DNA of 64,000 nucleotides, from assembly GCF_015277855.1 (NCBI RefSeq), contig NZ_CP063812.1, forward strand, positions 3,472,001 through 3,536,000, read 5' to 3'. The notes under the pieces are model-generated. The model was not told the origin of the DNA. It did not search any database and saw nothing but the letters and a program-made list of their open reading frames with translations. Position numbers and translations under genes: made by a program. Origin of the DNA: Microbacterium cremeum (lineage in GTDB: Bacteria; Actinomycetota; Actinomycetes; Actinomycetales; Microbacteriaceae). Shown one piece after another: positions 44,060-52,526 of this stretch (its first letter is position 1; each line of letters begins with the position of its first letter).

Positions 44060-44238
44060 GGGGCGTTTCGTCTCGCTCCGCTCGCTCAACGACCGAGGGC
44101 CGGGGCGTTTCGTCTCGCTTCGCTCGCTCAACGACCGGGGGCGACGCTCCGCTCGCTCGACGACCGAGGGGCGACGCGTTTCGCCGAGCGAGGGCCGGTC
44201 GTTGAGCGAGCGAGGAACGAGCGAGACGAAACGCGTCA
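44060..44238. repeat. Palindromic dispersed repeat cluster, copy 3
   Basis: Two direct units (from 44060 and from 44103, each with GGGGCGTTTCGTCTCGCT and CGCTCAACGACCG) face an inverted unit ending at 44238. The outer end of the inverted unit contains the TGA stop of the LLM-FAD oxidase gene. Its last 44 bases are the exact complement of 7892-7935. Confidence 0.92.
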
Positions 44239-46476
44239 GGCGGCGTCGGCGGCGGGCTCGATCGCGAAGTTGTCGCGGAACACGCACGTCGGGTCGTACT
44301 GACCCTTGATCCGGCGCAGGCGTGCGAGCGTCGCGGGCGGGAACGCCTCGGCGATGCGCTCGGGGCGCTGCGACGAGTCGAAGCTCAGGTACATGCCGCG
44401 CACGTGATCGGCGAGCGTCTGCCACTGCGCGTCGAGACGATCGGCGTTCGAGCCGAGAGCGACGACCGAGAAGCCCGCCGACCGGTGGGCGTACGCCGTG
44501 GCGTCCTCGGGGACGTCGGCGACCGCACCGCCGACCGCGCGCAGCTGGAAGAACGGGATGGCACCCGACTGCACCATGCGTGCCGCCGCGTTCGCGAACT
44601 CCGGTGTGACGTGCTCGATCAGCCCGGAGCGCGAGTGCGGCTCTCCGGCGCCGTGCTGCGGGCCGAGGTCGGCGTTCGCCATCACCTGCGCGTACGGCAC
44701 GAGCTGCACCGACTGCTGCACGAGCGGCGCGAGCTCGGCGAAGGGCTGCAGGCGCGCGATGATCGTGTCGGGGTCGTCGGAGTCGACCACGCCGTACAAC
44801 TGCACGACCTGGGGCTGGCCGGGACGCGGCCCGCCGGCGAGCAGGAACAGCGTGAGATCGCGCGGCGCGGCCTCGACGATGCGCCCGTAGCCCTGCAGGA
44901 ACCCGGCGAGGTCGTCGACCTGGAACGCCAGCTGCGCCCACCCCACGTCACCGACCTCGTCGACCTCGAACTCGAAGGCCGTCACGATGCCGATGTTGGC
45001 GCCGGCTCCGCGGACCGCCCAGAACAGGTCGGGGTGGTGCTCGGCATCCGTTCGCACGATCGAGCCGTCGGCCAGCACGACCTCGGCGGCGCGGAGGTGG
45101 TCGAGGGTGAGGCCGTGCTCGCGCGCGAGGAACCCGATGCCGCCCGCCGTCGCGAGGCCGCCGACGCCCACGCCGCCGTAGTCGCCCGAGCTCAGTGCCC
45201 AGCCGTGCTCGCCGAGTGCCGCCGCCACCTGCATCCACCGGGCTCCCGGGCCGATCCGCACGAGCCGCCGGGTCGCGTCGAGCACCTCGATGTCGTCGAG
45301 GCGGCGCAGATCGATCACGATGCCGCCGTCGTTCGTGCTGCGGCCGCTGATGCCGTGGCCGCCGCTGCGCACCGCGAGCGGCAGTTCGGGATGCCTCCGC
45401 GCGAACGCGAGCGCGTCGGCCACTTGCTGCGGCGAGTCGGGCTGCAGCACGATGCCCGGAGCTCCCCCGCGCATGTAGGTGGCGCGCACGTCGCCGTACT
45501 CGAAGTCGCCCGGCTCGATGGCGTGGAGCCCTGCGGGCACGTCGTCGTAGGCGATGCCCGCGCGGCGTGCGGCCAGCGCGGCCGCCGAGCGGACCGGGGC
45601 CTCGGCCGTGCCGCGGGATCCGCGCTCGCGGGCCACGAGCTCGCGCACCGCCGGCGCGACCTCCTCGCCGAAGGTCTGCAGCAGGCGCGGGTCGTCGCCC
45701 GCGAGGATGAACGTCCCGATGCCGTCGTCGAGCGCGAGGCGTGCCAGCCGTTCGGCGAACTCGTTCGGGTCGGCCGCGAGCTGCCCCACGTTGAGCAGCC
45801 GGCGGATCTCGCGCGGGTCGCGGCCGACCGAGGCGGCCGCCTCGTCGATCGCGGCGTTGCCCCGGGCGAGGTCCCCGGGCTTCAGGTAGCCGAGCGACGG
45901 CAGCCAGCCGTTGCCCTTGCGTCCGGTGAGCGAGAGCATGCGCGGCTTGTAGGCGCCGATCCAGATCGGCAGATCGTGTGCGGGCCGGGGGCCGCGCTTC
46001 GCCCCGTGCACGCGGTGGTGGCGGCCGTCGGTGAAGACGCCGCGCCGCTCGTCGGTGCGCCACAGCTCGCGGATGAGGTCGACGGCCTCCTCGAGTGCGG
46101 TCACCGCCTGGCCGGGCGTGAGGCGCGTGCCGCCTATCGCCTCGATCGCATCCCAGAACCCGCCCGCGCCGAGCGCGAGCTCGAACCTGCCGCCCGACAG
46201 CAGGTCGAGGCTCGCCGCGGCGCGCGCCACGACGGCGGGCGGACGCAGCGGCACGTTGAGCACGTTGGGGGCGATGCGGATGCTGTCGGTCCGGGCCGCG
46301 ACGAACGACATGAGCGTCCACGTGTCGAGGAACGCCGGCTGGTAGGGGTGGTCCTGGAACGTGACGAGGTCGAGTCCCGATGCCTCGGCGACCTGCGACA
46401 GCAGGACGGGCGCGTCGGGAGCGGCAGCGGACGGGGTGATGAACGCGCCGAACTCGAGCGCGTGGCCGTAATCCAT
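44236..46476 (-). CDS. Luciferase-like monooxygenase fused to BBE-type FAD oxidase
   Basis: The 746-residue protein joins two redox enzymes. Residues 1-320 are a luciferase-like TIM-barrel flavin monooxygenase (EFGAFITP, VTFQDHPYQPAFLDTW, LGAGGFWDAIEAIGG, PIWIGAYKPRMLSLTG). Residues about 345-746 are a berberine-bridge/glycolate-oxidase-type FAD domain (ADALAFARRHPELPLAVRSGGHGISG, GGLATAGGIGFLAREHGLTLDHL) that ends in a BBE-like tail (YDPTCVFRDNFAI). The histidine of RSGGHG (about 371) is the usual covalent FAD attachment site. The second-site cysteine of bicovalent oxidases is absent. The frame is uninterrupted and the ATG at 46476 follows GGAGGA. Substrates are unknown. Confidence 0.88.
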   Translation of the reverse strand: MDYGHALEFGAFITPSAAAPDAPVLLSQVAEASGLDLVTFQDHPYQPAFLDTWTLMSFVAARTDSIRIAPNVLNVPLRPPAVVARAAASLDLLSGGRFELALGAGGFWDAIEAIGGTRLTPGQAVTALEEAVDLIRELWRTDERRGVFTDGRHHRVHGAKRGPRPAHDLPIWIGAYKPRMLSLTGRKGNGWLPSLGYLKPGDLARGNAAIDEAAASVGRDPREIRRLLNVGQLAADPNEFAERLARLALDDGIGTFILAGDDPRLLQTFGEEVAPAVRELVARERGSRGTAEAPVRSAAALAARRAGIAYDDVPAGLHAIEPGDFEYGDVRATYMRGGAPGIVLQPDSPQQVADALAFARRHPELPLAVRSGGHGISGRSTNDGGIVIDLRRLDDIEVLDATRRLVRIGPGARWMQVAAALGEHGWALSSGDYGGVGVGGLATAGGIGFLAREHGLTLDHLRAAEVVLADGSIVRTDAEHHPDLFWAVRGAGANIGIVTAFEFEVDEVGDVGWAQLAFQVDDLAGFLQGYGRIVEAAPRDLTLFLLAGGPRPGQPQVVQLYGVVDSDDPDTIIARLQPFAELAPLVQQSVQLVPYAQVMANADLGPQHGAGEPHSRSGLIEHVTPEFANAAARMVQSGAIPFFQLRAVGGAVADVPEDATAYAHRSAGFSVVALGSNADRLDAQWQTLADHVRGMYLSFDSSQRPERIAEAFPPATLARLRRIKGQYDPTCVFRDNFAIEPAADAA

Positions 46477-46544
46477 GTGGTCCTCCGCGAACAGGAACCG
46501 ACGGCATCCGTGATTCATTCCGCCGCATGGGCCCGTGCGCTCGG

Positions 46545-46973
46545 CTACGGGATCGCGAAGACCACCGTCGCCCCCGACGGCACCACCGAGGTCACGATGC
46601 GCGTGTCGAAGGTCGCGAGCATCGCGTCGTTCGACGCGGCGAGATGGAGGAGGTACGTATCGGTCACCTGAGAGCTCGCGAGCAGGCGCTCGGTGTGGAC
46701 CGAGCTGTCGAGGAGGCTCACCGAGTCGGCGAGGAACGCGTGGTCCTCGCGGGCCGACAGGCTCGCCAGGCTCGCGAGCACCACCGGGGCCGGCTGGCTG
46801 TTCGGGTACTTGGGGTGGCTGACCACGCGCACGACGCCGTTCTGCACGGTGGGGCTGGTGTGCCAGATCGCCCCGCCCCGCGACGCGAACCACCGGTGGG
46901 CCCGGTCGTGGTTGACGTGCAGCGGATCGATGAGCGCGATGACGGCGTTGATGTCGAGCAGGTGCCGCGTCAC
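46545..46973 (-). CDS. PIN-domain ribonuclease toxin (VapC-like)
   Basis: The 142-residue protein has the PIN-fold elements LLDINAVIALIDPLHVNHDRAHRWF (first acidic residue), SPTVQNGVVRVVSHPKYP, TDTYLLHLAASNDAMLATFDTRI (later acidic residues). VapC toxins of this group cleave specific RNAs. At the second acidic site many PIN families have glutamate; here it is Gln in VQNG. I recall Gln as normal in some VapC groups, so loss of activity should not be assumed. The GTG at 46973 overlaps the antitoxin stop (GTGA), the usual arrangement for type II modules. The module precedes the LLM-FAD oxidase gene. Confidence 0.88.
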   Translation of the reverse strand: MTRHLLDINAVIALIDPLHVNHDRAHRWFASRGGAIWHTSPTVQNGVVRVVSHPKYPNSQPAPVVLASLASLSAREDHAFLADSVSLLDSSVHTERLLASSQVTDTYLLHLAASNDAMLATFDTRIVTSVVPSGATVVFAIP

Positions 46974-47197
46974 GGCTCGTCCCGGAGGGCGTTGACGTCC
47001 TCGATCTCGCCGCTGGCCGCGGTGGCGGGAGCCGGCAGCAGCACGATGCCGTTGCGCGTGCCGCCATAGCGGCGGCGCTCGGTGAGGGTGGCCCGCGCGA
47101 GCTGCGACAGCGCCTCGCCGAGGGTCAGGCCGCGGGCGTCGGCGAACTGCTTCGCCGCCGCGAGGACGTCGTCGTCGATGGTCACCGTCGTGCGCAT
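46970..47197 (-). CDS. Antitoxin of VapBC-like module
   Basis: The 75-residue protein begins MRTTVTIDDDVLAAAKQFAD, the beta strand and helix of a ribbon-helix-helix DNA-binding antitoxin. A flexible tail that should cover the toxin active site follows (PATAASGEIEDVNALRDEP). Its TGA overlaps the toxin GTG. Short GCATCA-type repeats over and just upstream of the start codon may be its operator. Confidence 0.87.
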   Translation of the reverse strand: MRTTVTIDDDVLAAAKQFADARGLTLGEALSQLARATLTERRRYGGTRNGIVLLPAPATAASGEIEDVNALRDEP

Positions 47198-47230
47198 GCA
47201 TCAAGCATCATGCATCACGCATCACGCGTC
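47195..47230. promoter_or_regulatory. Iterated GCATCA-type repeats at the antitoxin start
   Basis: CATGCATCAAG, CATCATGCATCACG and CATCACG follow each other, giving several GCATCA half-sites over the antitoxin start codon. Placement and short period suit autorepression by a ribbon-helix-helix protein, but this is inferred. Confidence 0.45.
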
Positions 47231-47270
47231 AAGAGCGCGGACGACCTGCGAGCGTCCCGCGGCGCCAGCG

Positions 47271-49256
47271 TCACTCCGGCGCGTTCCCGGCGGGCCCGCC
47301 GTGCGCGAACGGGGTCGACACGCCGCGGTAGGCGATGTGCATCACCATCCCGAGCGCAGCGTGCTCGAGGTTGTGGCAGTGATCCATCCAGATGCCCGGG
47401 TTGTCGGCGACGAACGCGACCTCCCACACCTCACCCGGGCCGACGTCGAACGTGTCGAGCCACAGCGGCGACGCCGGCGCCGCACCGTCGACCGCGAGCA
47501 CCCGCACGGTATGGCCGTGCGGATGCATCGGATGCGTCTCGAACCCGCGGTTGACCACCGTGAGCCGCACCACGTCGCCTTCGCCCACCACCGTCGACGG
47601 CACGAACGGATACACCGCGCCGTTCACCGTGTACGCATACTGCGGCACTCCGCCCACCACACGCGGGAGGCGGTCGAGCGCGTACGTCTCGTCCACATCG
47701 AAGCCGCCGGATGCCGCTGCGCGCGCGATCGCAGCGGCGGTGGCCGCATCGGGCGGCGCCGACGCGGTCACGTCCGTGAGCGGATCGAACGCCCGGCCGT
47801 CCTTCGCCGCAGCCGCCGGCGCGGGCGAGTCGCCGGTCGCGAACACCATGGCGGCGGTGCCGGATGCCGCGGCCCGCACCGCGACGGCGGCCTGCGGCAT
47901 CCGGAATCCGATGTCGACCCGCCCGCCCGCCGGTACCTCGACCGCGGCGTCGCGCGCCTCGTGGGTCTCGACGTCGGCGCCGTCGAGCGCGAGCACCCGG
48001 AACGGCGCTCCCGCGACCGTGAACCGCTGCGGCTGCTGGTCGGTGTTGATCAGGCGCACCCGCACGGACTGGCCCTCGCGGGCCGTGGTGCGCTGCTCGC
48101 CGGCGCTGTCGCCGAGCACCACGGTGCGACCGAACGTGTGCACCGGCAGCACCACGTCGACGTCCTCGGCCTGGCCGCCCGCCGGCTGCACCACGAGGGT
48201 GCCGTAGAGCCCGCGCACGACGCCCTCCGAGCCGCGCTGATGCGTGTGGTACCAGTACGTCCCCGGCCGCGTCAGCGTGAAGGCGGTGCGGAACGACTCG
48301 CCGGGGCGCACGGCATCCTGCGTCACTCCGGCGACGCCGTCCGCCGCCGCCGGCACCGGATACCCGTGCCAGTGCGCCGTCACACCGGCCTCGACGTCGA
48401 CGTTCTCGAGGGTCACGTCGAGCACGTCGCCCTCGGTCGCGACGATCGCAGGACCCGCGAGGCCGCCGAACGTCCACGCCTCGACGGCGGCGCCCGCGCC
48501 GAGGTCGATCGTCTGCCGCTGCGCCCGCAGAACGACCGAGACGCGAGGGGCACCCGCGTCGGGCTCGCCCGCGAGCTGCGACACCGGGATCGACGGAGGC
48601 GTCGCCGGGGGCGCCACGGCATCGGCGGCCGCCGTGCCGGGGGCGGCGCCGTGCCCGTGCGTCTGGAAGCCCTCCTGGGCCAGCGCGCCCCGGCCCACGA
48701 CCCCCACCCCGACGGCGGCGAGCGCCGCGACAGCCACTGTGGCGGCCGCGATCGTCGCGGCGAGCGGACGACGGCCCGTGCCGAGCCGCACGAACGCCCA
48801 CACGACGGTCGCCGCCACGACGGCCGCCGTGACGGCGAGCCCCGCCCACAGCGGCACAGGCGCGCCCACCACGACGACGAGCATGAGCTCGGCGCCGGCA
48901 GCCACGGCGGCACCGCCGGCGAACGCCGGCCCGACGCGCAGCCGCAGCGCGATCGCGGCGACCGCGGCGACCGCCGTCACGGCCGAGAGCGCGAGGCCCC
49001 ATGCCCGGTCCTGGACGAAGACGACGGATGCCGCCGCCAGCGCTGCGACGATCCCCCCGCGCGCCGCGAGCAGTGCCGCCCCCGCCGCCACCAGGCCCCA
49101 GTCCCCGGGCCCCGGCCGGGCCGACCGCGCGCCGCGGGTGCGGGACGCGCTCCCCCGCCCGTCCGTCCTCCCCAGCCGCACAGCCAGCAGGGCCCAGGTC
49201 GCGGCCGCCGCCAGCACCACTGCTCCCCAGAGCAGCTGCAGCACGGCAGAACTCAT
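47271..49256 (-). CDS. Membrane-anchored multicopper oxidase
   Basis: The 661-residue protein starts with an unusual membrane domain of about 190 residues containing five or six hydrophobic helices, and then a two-to-three-cupredoxin oxidase. The copper ligands are all present: HWHG, WYHTHQRG, HPMHPHGH and HCHNLEHAALGM. The HCHxxxHxxxxM pattern gives a type 1 copper with methionine and the trinuclear centre. Such enzymes oxidise metals or phenols with O2. Two small membrane proteins are encoded upstream in the same operon with a 7-base gap and a 4-base overlap. A divergent two-component system could regulate it. The ATG at 49256 follows the upstream stop closely. Confidence 0.92.
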   Translation of the reverse strand: MSSAVLQLLWGAVVLAAAATWALLAVRLGRTDGRGSASRTRGARSARPGPGDWGLVAAGAALLAARGGIVAALAAASVVFVQDRAWGLALSAVTAVAAVAAIALRLRVGPAFAGGAAVAAGAELMLVVVVGAPVPLWAGLAVTAAVVAATVVWAFVRLGTGRRPLAATIAAATVAVAALAAVGVGVVGRGALAQEGFQTHGHGAAPGTAAADAVAPPATPPSIPVSQLAGEPDAGAPRVSVVLRAQRQTIDLGAGAAVEAWTFGGLAGPAIVATEGDVLDVTLENVDVEAGVTAHWHGYPVPAAADGVAGVTQDAVRPGESFRTAFTLTRPGTYWYHTHQRGSEGVVRGLYGTLVVQPAGGQAEDVDVVLPVHTFGRTVVLGDSAGEQRTTAREGQSVRVRLINTDQQPQRFTVAGAPFRVLALDGADVETHEARDAAVEVPAGGRVDIGFRMPQAAVAVRAAASGTAAMVFATGDSPAPAAAAKDGRAFDPLTDVTASAPPDAATAAAIARAAASGGFDVDETYALDRLPRVVGGVPQYAYTVNGAVYPFVPSTVVGEGDVVRLTVVNRGFETHPMHPHGHTVRVLAVDGAAPASPLWLDTFDVGPGEVWEVAFVADNPGIWMDHCHNLEHAALGMVMHIAYRGVSTPFAHGGPAGNAPE

Positions 49257-49263
49257 CGCGACC

Positions 49264-49860
49264 TCACCTCGCGGTCGCCGCGATGCTCAGCCACAGGGCC
49301 GGATAGCCGATCCAGGCCAGGCCGGCCGGCACGCCGCCGAGCACCCACAGCGCGGTGCGCACGGGACCCTCGGGCACGAGGAACGAGATCGCGACGACGG
49401 CGCCGCCGGCCACGAGGGCGATCAGGAGCACGAGCGCCAGCGTCGCGACGCCGTCGGGCACCACGGCCCGGCGCGCCGCGGCGTACGTCGCGACCGCCGC
49501 CCAGGTGAAGGCCAGGACGGTCGCGGGGAGCGTGACAGCGACCTGAAGACCGAGGCCCGTGCGTCCCGCCAGCATCGTCAGGGTCACGACCGCCATCGCG
49601 GCGATCCCCACGATCACCGCGCCCGAGAGGATCCACCACGCGCCGTCGAGGTGCGCCCGCACCGCCACGAGCACGGTCGCGACGATCCACGGCCCGGCCG
49701 AGAGCACCATGAGCCAGTCGTTCACCGGCCCGAGCCACGACCATTGGCGCTGCTCCGCGCCGAAGGGCCGCGCGAGTGCGAAGAAGAGCACGAGGGCGAC
49801 CAGGGCCGCCGCCGCCATGAACCCGGTGACCCCCGCCCAGATGCGCAGCTGCTCGCTCAT
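49264..49860 (-). CDS. Polytopic membrane protein of unknown function
   Basis: The 198-residue product has five to six hydrophobic segments and no recognised domain. Aromatic residues cluster in QRQWSWLGPVNDWLMV between helices 1 and 2. The ATG at 49860 overlaps the stop of the DUF6220-like gene (ATGA), and the multicopper oxidase gene begins 7 bases after its stop. It probably serves with that oxidase, but no function can be named. Confidence 0.82.
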   Translation of the reverse strand: MSEQLRIWAGVTGFMAAAALVALVLFFALARPFGAEQRQWSWLGPVNDWLMVLSAGPWIVATVLVAVRAHLDGAWWILSGAVIVGIAAMAVVTLTMLAGRTGLGLQVAVTLPATVLAFTWAAVATYAAARRAVVPDGVATLALVLLIALVAGGAVVAISFLVPEGPVRTALWVLGGVPAGLAWIGYPALWLSIAATAR

Positions 49861-50360
49861 GACGTCGGCGGCGGGCCGGCGGGCCGATCGAGTGCCGGCG
49901 ACACTGCTGCTTCGGCATCCGTCGCCGTTGCGCCGTCAGGCGCGGCACCCGCGCCCGGGAAGGCCAGCCGCCGCGCACGCAGGGCGATGACGACGCCGAC
50001 CCAGATCATGAACATCGGGTTGAGGGCGTGCAGGCTCACCGTCAGGATCGCCGCGACGGGCGGGTTCGGCGTGTCGGGTCCGACGCCGAAGATGAGCCCG
50101 GTGAAGACGAAGATGAGCGTCTGCATCACCAGCAGGCCGAGCATCAGGACCGTGAGCCAGATCGTCTTCTTGCCGGCGCGCGCGAGAGCGGCCGTCACGA
50201 TCAGCAGCAGGAAGACGATCGGCGCGACGATGCGCCCCGACGTGCCGTGGAAGACGAAGCCGTCGTGCGAGCCCGAGAACACCCCCACGGCCGCCAGGTA
50301 GTACTGCACCGCGACGACCGCGATCGCCAGCAGGCTGACGACGAAGAACACCTTGCGCAT
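49857..50360 (-). CDS. DUF6220-like membrane protein
   Basis: The 167-residue protein has four hydrophobic segments (VFFVVSLLAIAVVAVQYYLAAVGVF, IVAPIVFLLLIVTAALA, IWLTVLMLGLLVMQTLIFVFTGLIFG, LTVSLHALNPMFMIWVGVVIAL) with HGTSG, HALNP and Q residues inside the membrane. It resembles DUF6220-type membrane proteins. The tail is Ala/Pro-rich. The ATG at 50360 is preferred over one at 50390 because GAGGGGGT lies just upstream. It is the first gene of the operon that ends with the multicopper oxidase. Confidence 0.8.
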   Translation of the reverse strand: MRKVFFVVSLLAIAVVAVQYYLAAVGVFSGSHDGFVFHGTSGRIVAPIVFLLLIVTAALARAGKKTIWLTVLMLGLLVMQTLIFVFTGLIFGVGPDTPNPPVAAILTVSLHALNPMFMIWVGVVIALRARRLAFPGAGAAPDGATATDAEAAVSPALDRPAGPPPTS

Positions 50361-50528
50361 GAGGACCCCCTCGATCGTGACCGCGCTCATTCGCGATCGA
50401 GCCCACGGTACGAACCGCGCGGCACGTCGCGACAGGATGCAGGCCACCCGCGGAGGTGAGGTGCACCGCACGTCTGCGGTGCGGTGCGCACGGTAGACGC
50501 GGCCCTCGGTTGGCCGGAAGATGGCACC

Positions 50529-52526
50529 GTGGGGCGACCTGCCGTGCGGAGCCTGATCTGGGGGCTGACGGCGGTCGCGGTGTCGGCCGTGACCGCCGCC
50601 CTCTTCGCCGTGCTCTACGAGCGGCCGCTGCCGTGGCTGATGCTGCTCTACCTGCTGGTCGTCCCGATCCCGTTCCTCGTGGTCGGGATCGTGCTGTTCG
50701 CGGGAGGACACCGCGCCGGCGCGTTCGTGCTGCTCGGGTCGATCCTCGGGCCGGGGTTCGCGGCACCGCTCGAGGTGCTCCTCAAGGCGCGGTACGCGGC
50801 GTACGGTGCGGAGGAATGGATGCCGTGGGCCCTGACCGGCGAGGCGCTCATCGTCACGTGGGGTCTGGCGTGCTTCGCCGTGGCGATCGGCCTCTTCCCG
50901 TCGTGCATCGCCCGGACGCGTCTGCAGCGCCGTCTCGTGCGCGCGCTGTGGTTCCTGCCGCTGCCGATGCTGATCGCACTGCTCTCGCACGAGGACGTGC
51001 TGGTCGACCGCATCGCGTACGGCGAGCTGCCGCCGATCGCCAACCCCGTGCATGTGCCCGCCCTGGCGTTCCTGGCGCCGTTCACCGCCTCGATGCGCGA
51101 GATGCTCTACGCCGTCGTGGCGGCCGCCATCGTCGCCCTCGTCGTCCGGTACCGCCACGAGTCGCTCGAGCACCGCACGCAGATCCGCTGGGTGCTGTTC
51201 GGCGGCGGCGCGGCCCTCGCGGTCGGGCTGGTGCCGTTCCTCGTCCAGCCGATCCTCGGCGCGGACGCCCCCGAGCACGGCGATCTCGCGATCACGCTCA
51301 GCACGTTCGCGATACCGCTCATCCCGCTGTCGCTGCTGGTCGCGCTCGAGCCGCCGACGTGGCTCGACTCCGAAGCGGTCATGCGCAAGTCGTTCATCTA
51401 CGGCGCGCTCTCGCTCGGCATCCTGGCGGTGTACGCCGTGGTCGTGACGGGCCTGGGCGTGACCGCCGGCGCGGGCCTGCCGGTCGAGGTCGCCATCGCG
51501 GTCACGGCCGTGCTCGCCTTCGGCTTCCAGCCGCTCCGTGAGCGGCTGCGGACGATCGCCGATCGCTGGGTGTTCGGCGCGCGGCCGGCAGCGGTGCTCG
51601 ATGCCGGCAGCCCGGACGACCAGGATGACGAGCAGGTCGCCGCACGGCTGGCCCAGCTGGTTCGCTCGGCCGTGCGCCTGCGCTGGGTGGCGGTGCGGAT
51701 CCCGCCGGGCCCGGAGGGGACCGCGGGCACCCCGTCAGCCGATACCGCGCTCACGCTTCCGCTCGGCAGCGACGGCACGCGGGTGGGCGAGATCCGCTGC
51801 GGCCCGAAGCTCACGGGGCGTCTCTCCGACCGCGACATCCGTCTCATCAGCGCGCTCGGGCAGCAGTCCGCACTGCTCGTCGCCAACCGGCGACTGGCCG
51901 GCCGCATCGTGCAGGTGCAGGAGGCCGAGCGTCGCCGCATCGAGCGCAATCTGCACGACGGCGCGCAGCAGGAGCTCGTGTCGCTGGTGGCCAAGCTCGG
52001 CCTCGCACGCGCCCGCGTCCGCACCGGCAGTCTCGACGAGGAGATCCTCATCGAGCTGCAGCACGAGGTGCAAGGGGTGCTGCGCGAGGTGCGCGAGCTC
52101 GCTCAGGGGATCCACCCGTCGGTGCTCACCGACGGAGGGCTCGTGGCGGCGGTCGAGGACCGATGCGACCGGCTGCCCGTCGACATCCGGCTGTCGGTCG
52201 GACCGGGGCTTCGAGGCGCCCGGTTCGACGACGACATCGAGGGCGCCGCCTACTTCTTCGTCGTCGAGGCGCTCACGAACGTGCTCAAGCACGCCGGCGC
52301 CTCGCACGCGCGCGTCGAGCTGTCGTGCGACCGCTCCGGACTCTCGCTGACCGTCGCCGACGACGGCGTCGGGTTCGACCCGGCCCGCGTGCACCGGCAC
52401 GGGCTGGTGGGCCTGGCGGATCGGTTCACGGCACTCGGCGGCTCGATGTCGGTGGACTCCGCGCCGGGCGCGGGCACGACGGTGCGCGCCCAGCTGCCGG
52501 CCCGGCCGAGGGGAGGCGCCCGATGA
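50529..52526 (+). CDS. NarL-type sensor histidine kinase with multi-helix membrane input
   Basis: The 665-residue kinase has about nine N-terminal membrane segments up to residue 330, a GAF-like stretch (about 365-455), the HisKA_3 dimer helix QEAERRRIERNLHDGAQQEL with the phospho-accepting histidine, and an HATPase domain (EALTNVLKHAGASHA, VADDGVGFDPARV). The class phosphorylates LuxR-type regulators, and such a gene follows with a 4-base overlap. The GTG at 50529 has GGAAGATG upstream and puts the first helix near the N-terminus; a GTG at 50484 lacks a ribosome site. The signal is unknown, but the copper oxidase operon is transcribed divergently 168 bases away. Confidence 0.9.
   Translation: MGRPAVRSLIWGLTAVAVSAVTAALFAVLYERPLPWLMLLYLLVVPIPFLVVGIVLFAGGHRAGAFVLLGSILGPGFAAPLEVLLKARYAAYGAEEWMPWALTGEALIVTWGLACFAVAIGLFPSCIARTRLQRRLVRALWFLPLPMLIALLSHEDVLVDRIAYGELPPIANPVHVPALAFLAPFTASMREMLYAVVAAAIVALVVRYRHESLEHRTQIRWVLFGGGAALAVGLVPFLVQPILGADAPEHGDLAITLSTFAIPLIPLSLLVALEPPTWLDSEAVMRKSFIYGALSLGILAVYAVVVTGLGVTAGAGLPVEVAIAVTAVLAFGFQPLRERLRTIADRWVFGARPAAVLDAGSPDDQDDEQVAARLAQLVRSAVRLRWVAVRIPPGPEGTAGTPSADTALTLPLGSDGTRVGEIRCGPKLTGRLSDRDIRLISALGQQSALLVANRRLAGRIVQVQEAERRRIERNLHDGAQQELVSLVAKLGLARARVRTGSLDEEILIELQHEVQGVLREVRELAQGIHPSVLTDGGLVAAVEDRCDRLPVDIRLSVGPGLRGARFDDDIEGAAYFFVVEALTNVLKHAGASHARVELSCDRSGLSLTVADDGVGFDPARVHRHGLVGLADRFTALGGSMSVDSAPGAGTTVRAQLPARPRGGAR

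Noticed and set aside
46840..46855. Catalytically dead VapC because Gln replaces Glu in VQNG
   Set aside because: From memory, some VapC groups normally have Gln-Asn here, so the change cannot be called a loss without an alignment.
46476..47067. Upstream extension of the LLM-FAD oxidase start to 47067
   Set aside because: It would overlap the toxin and antitoxin genes, and the ATG at 46476 has a perfect GGAGGA and begins the barrel fold.
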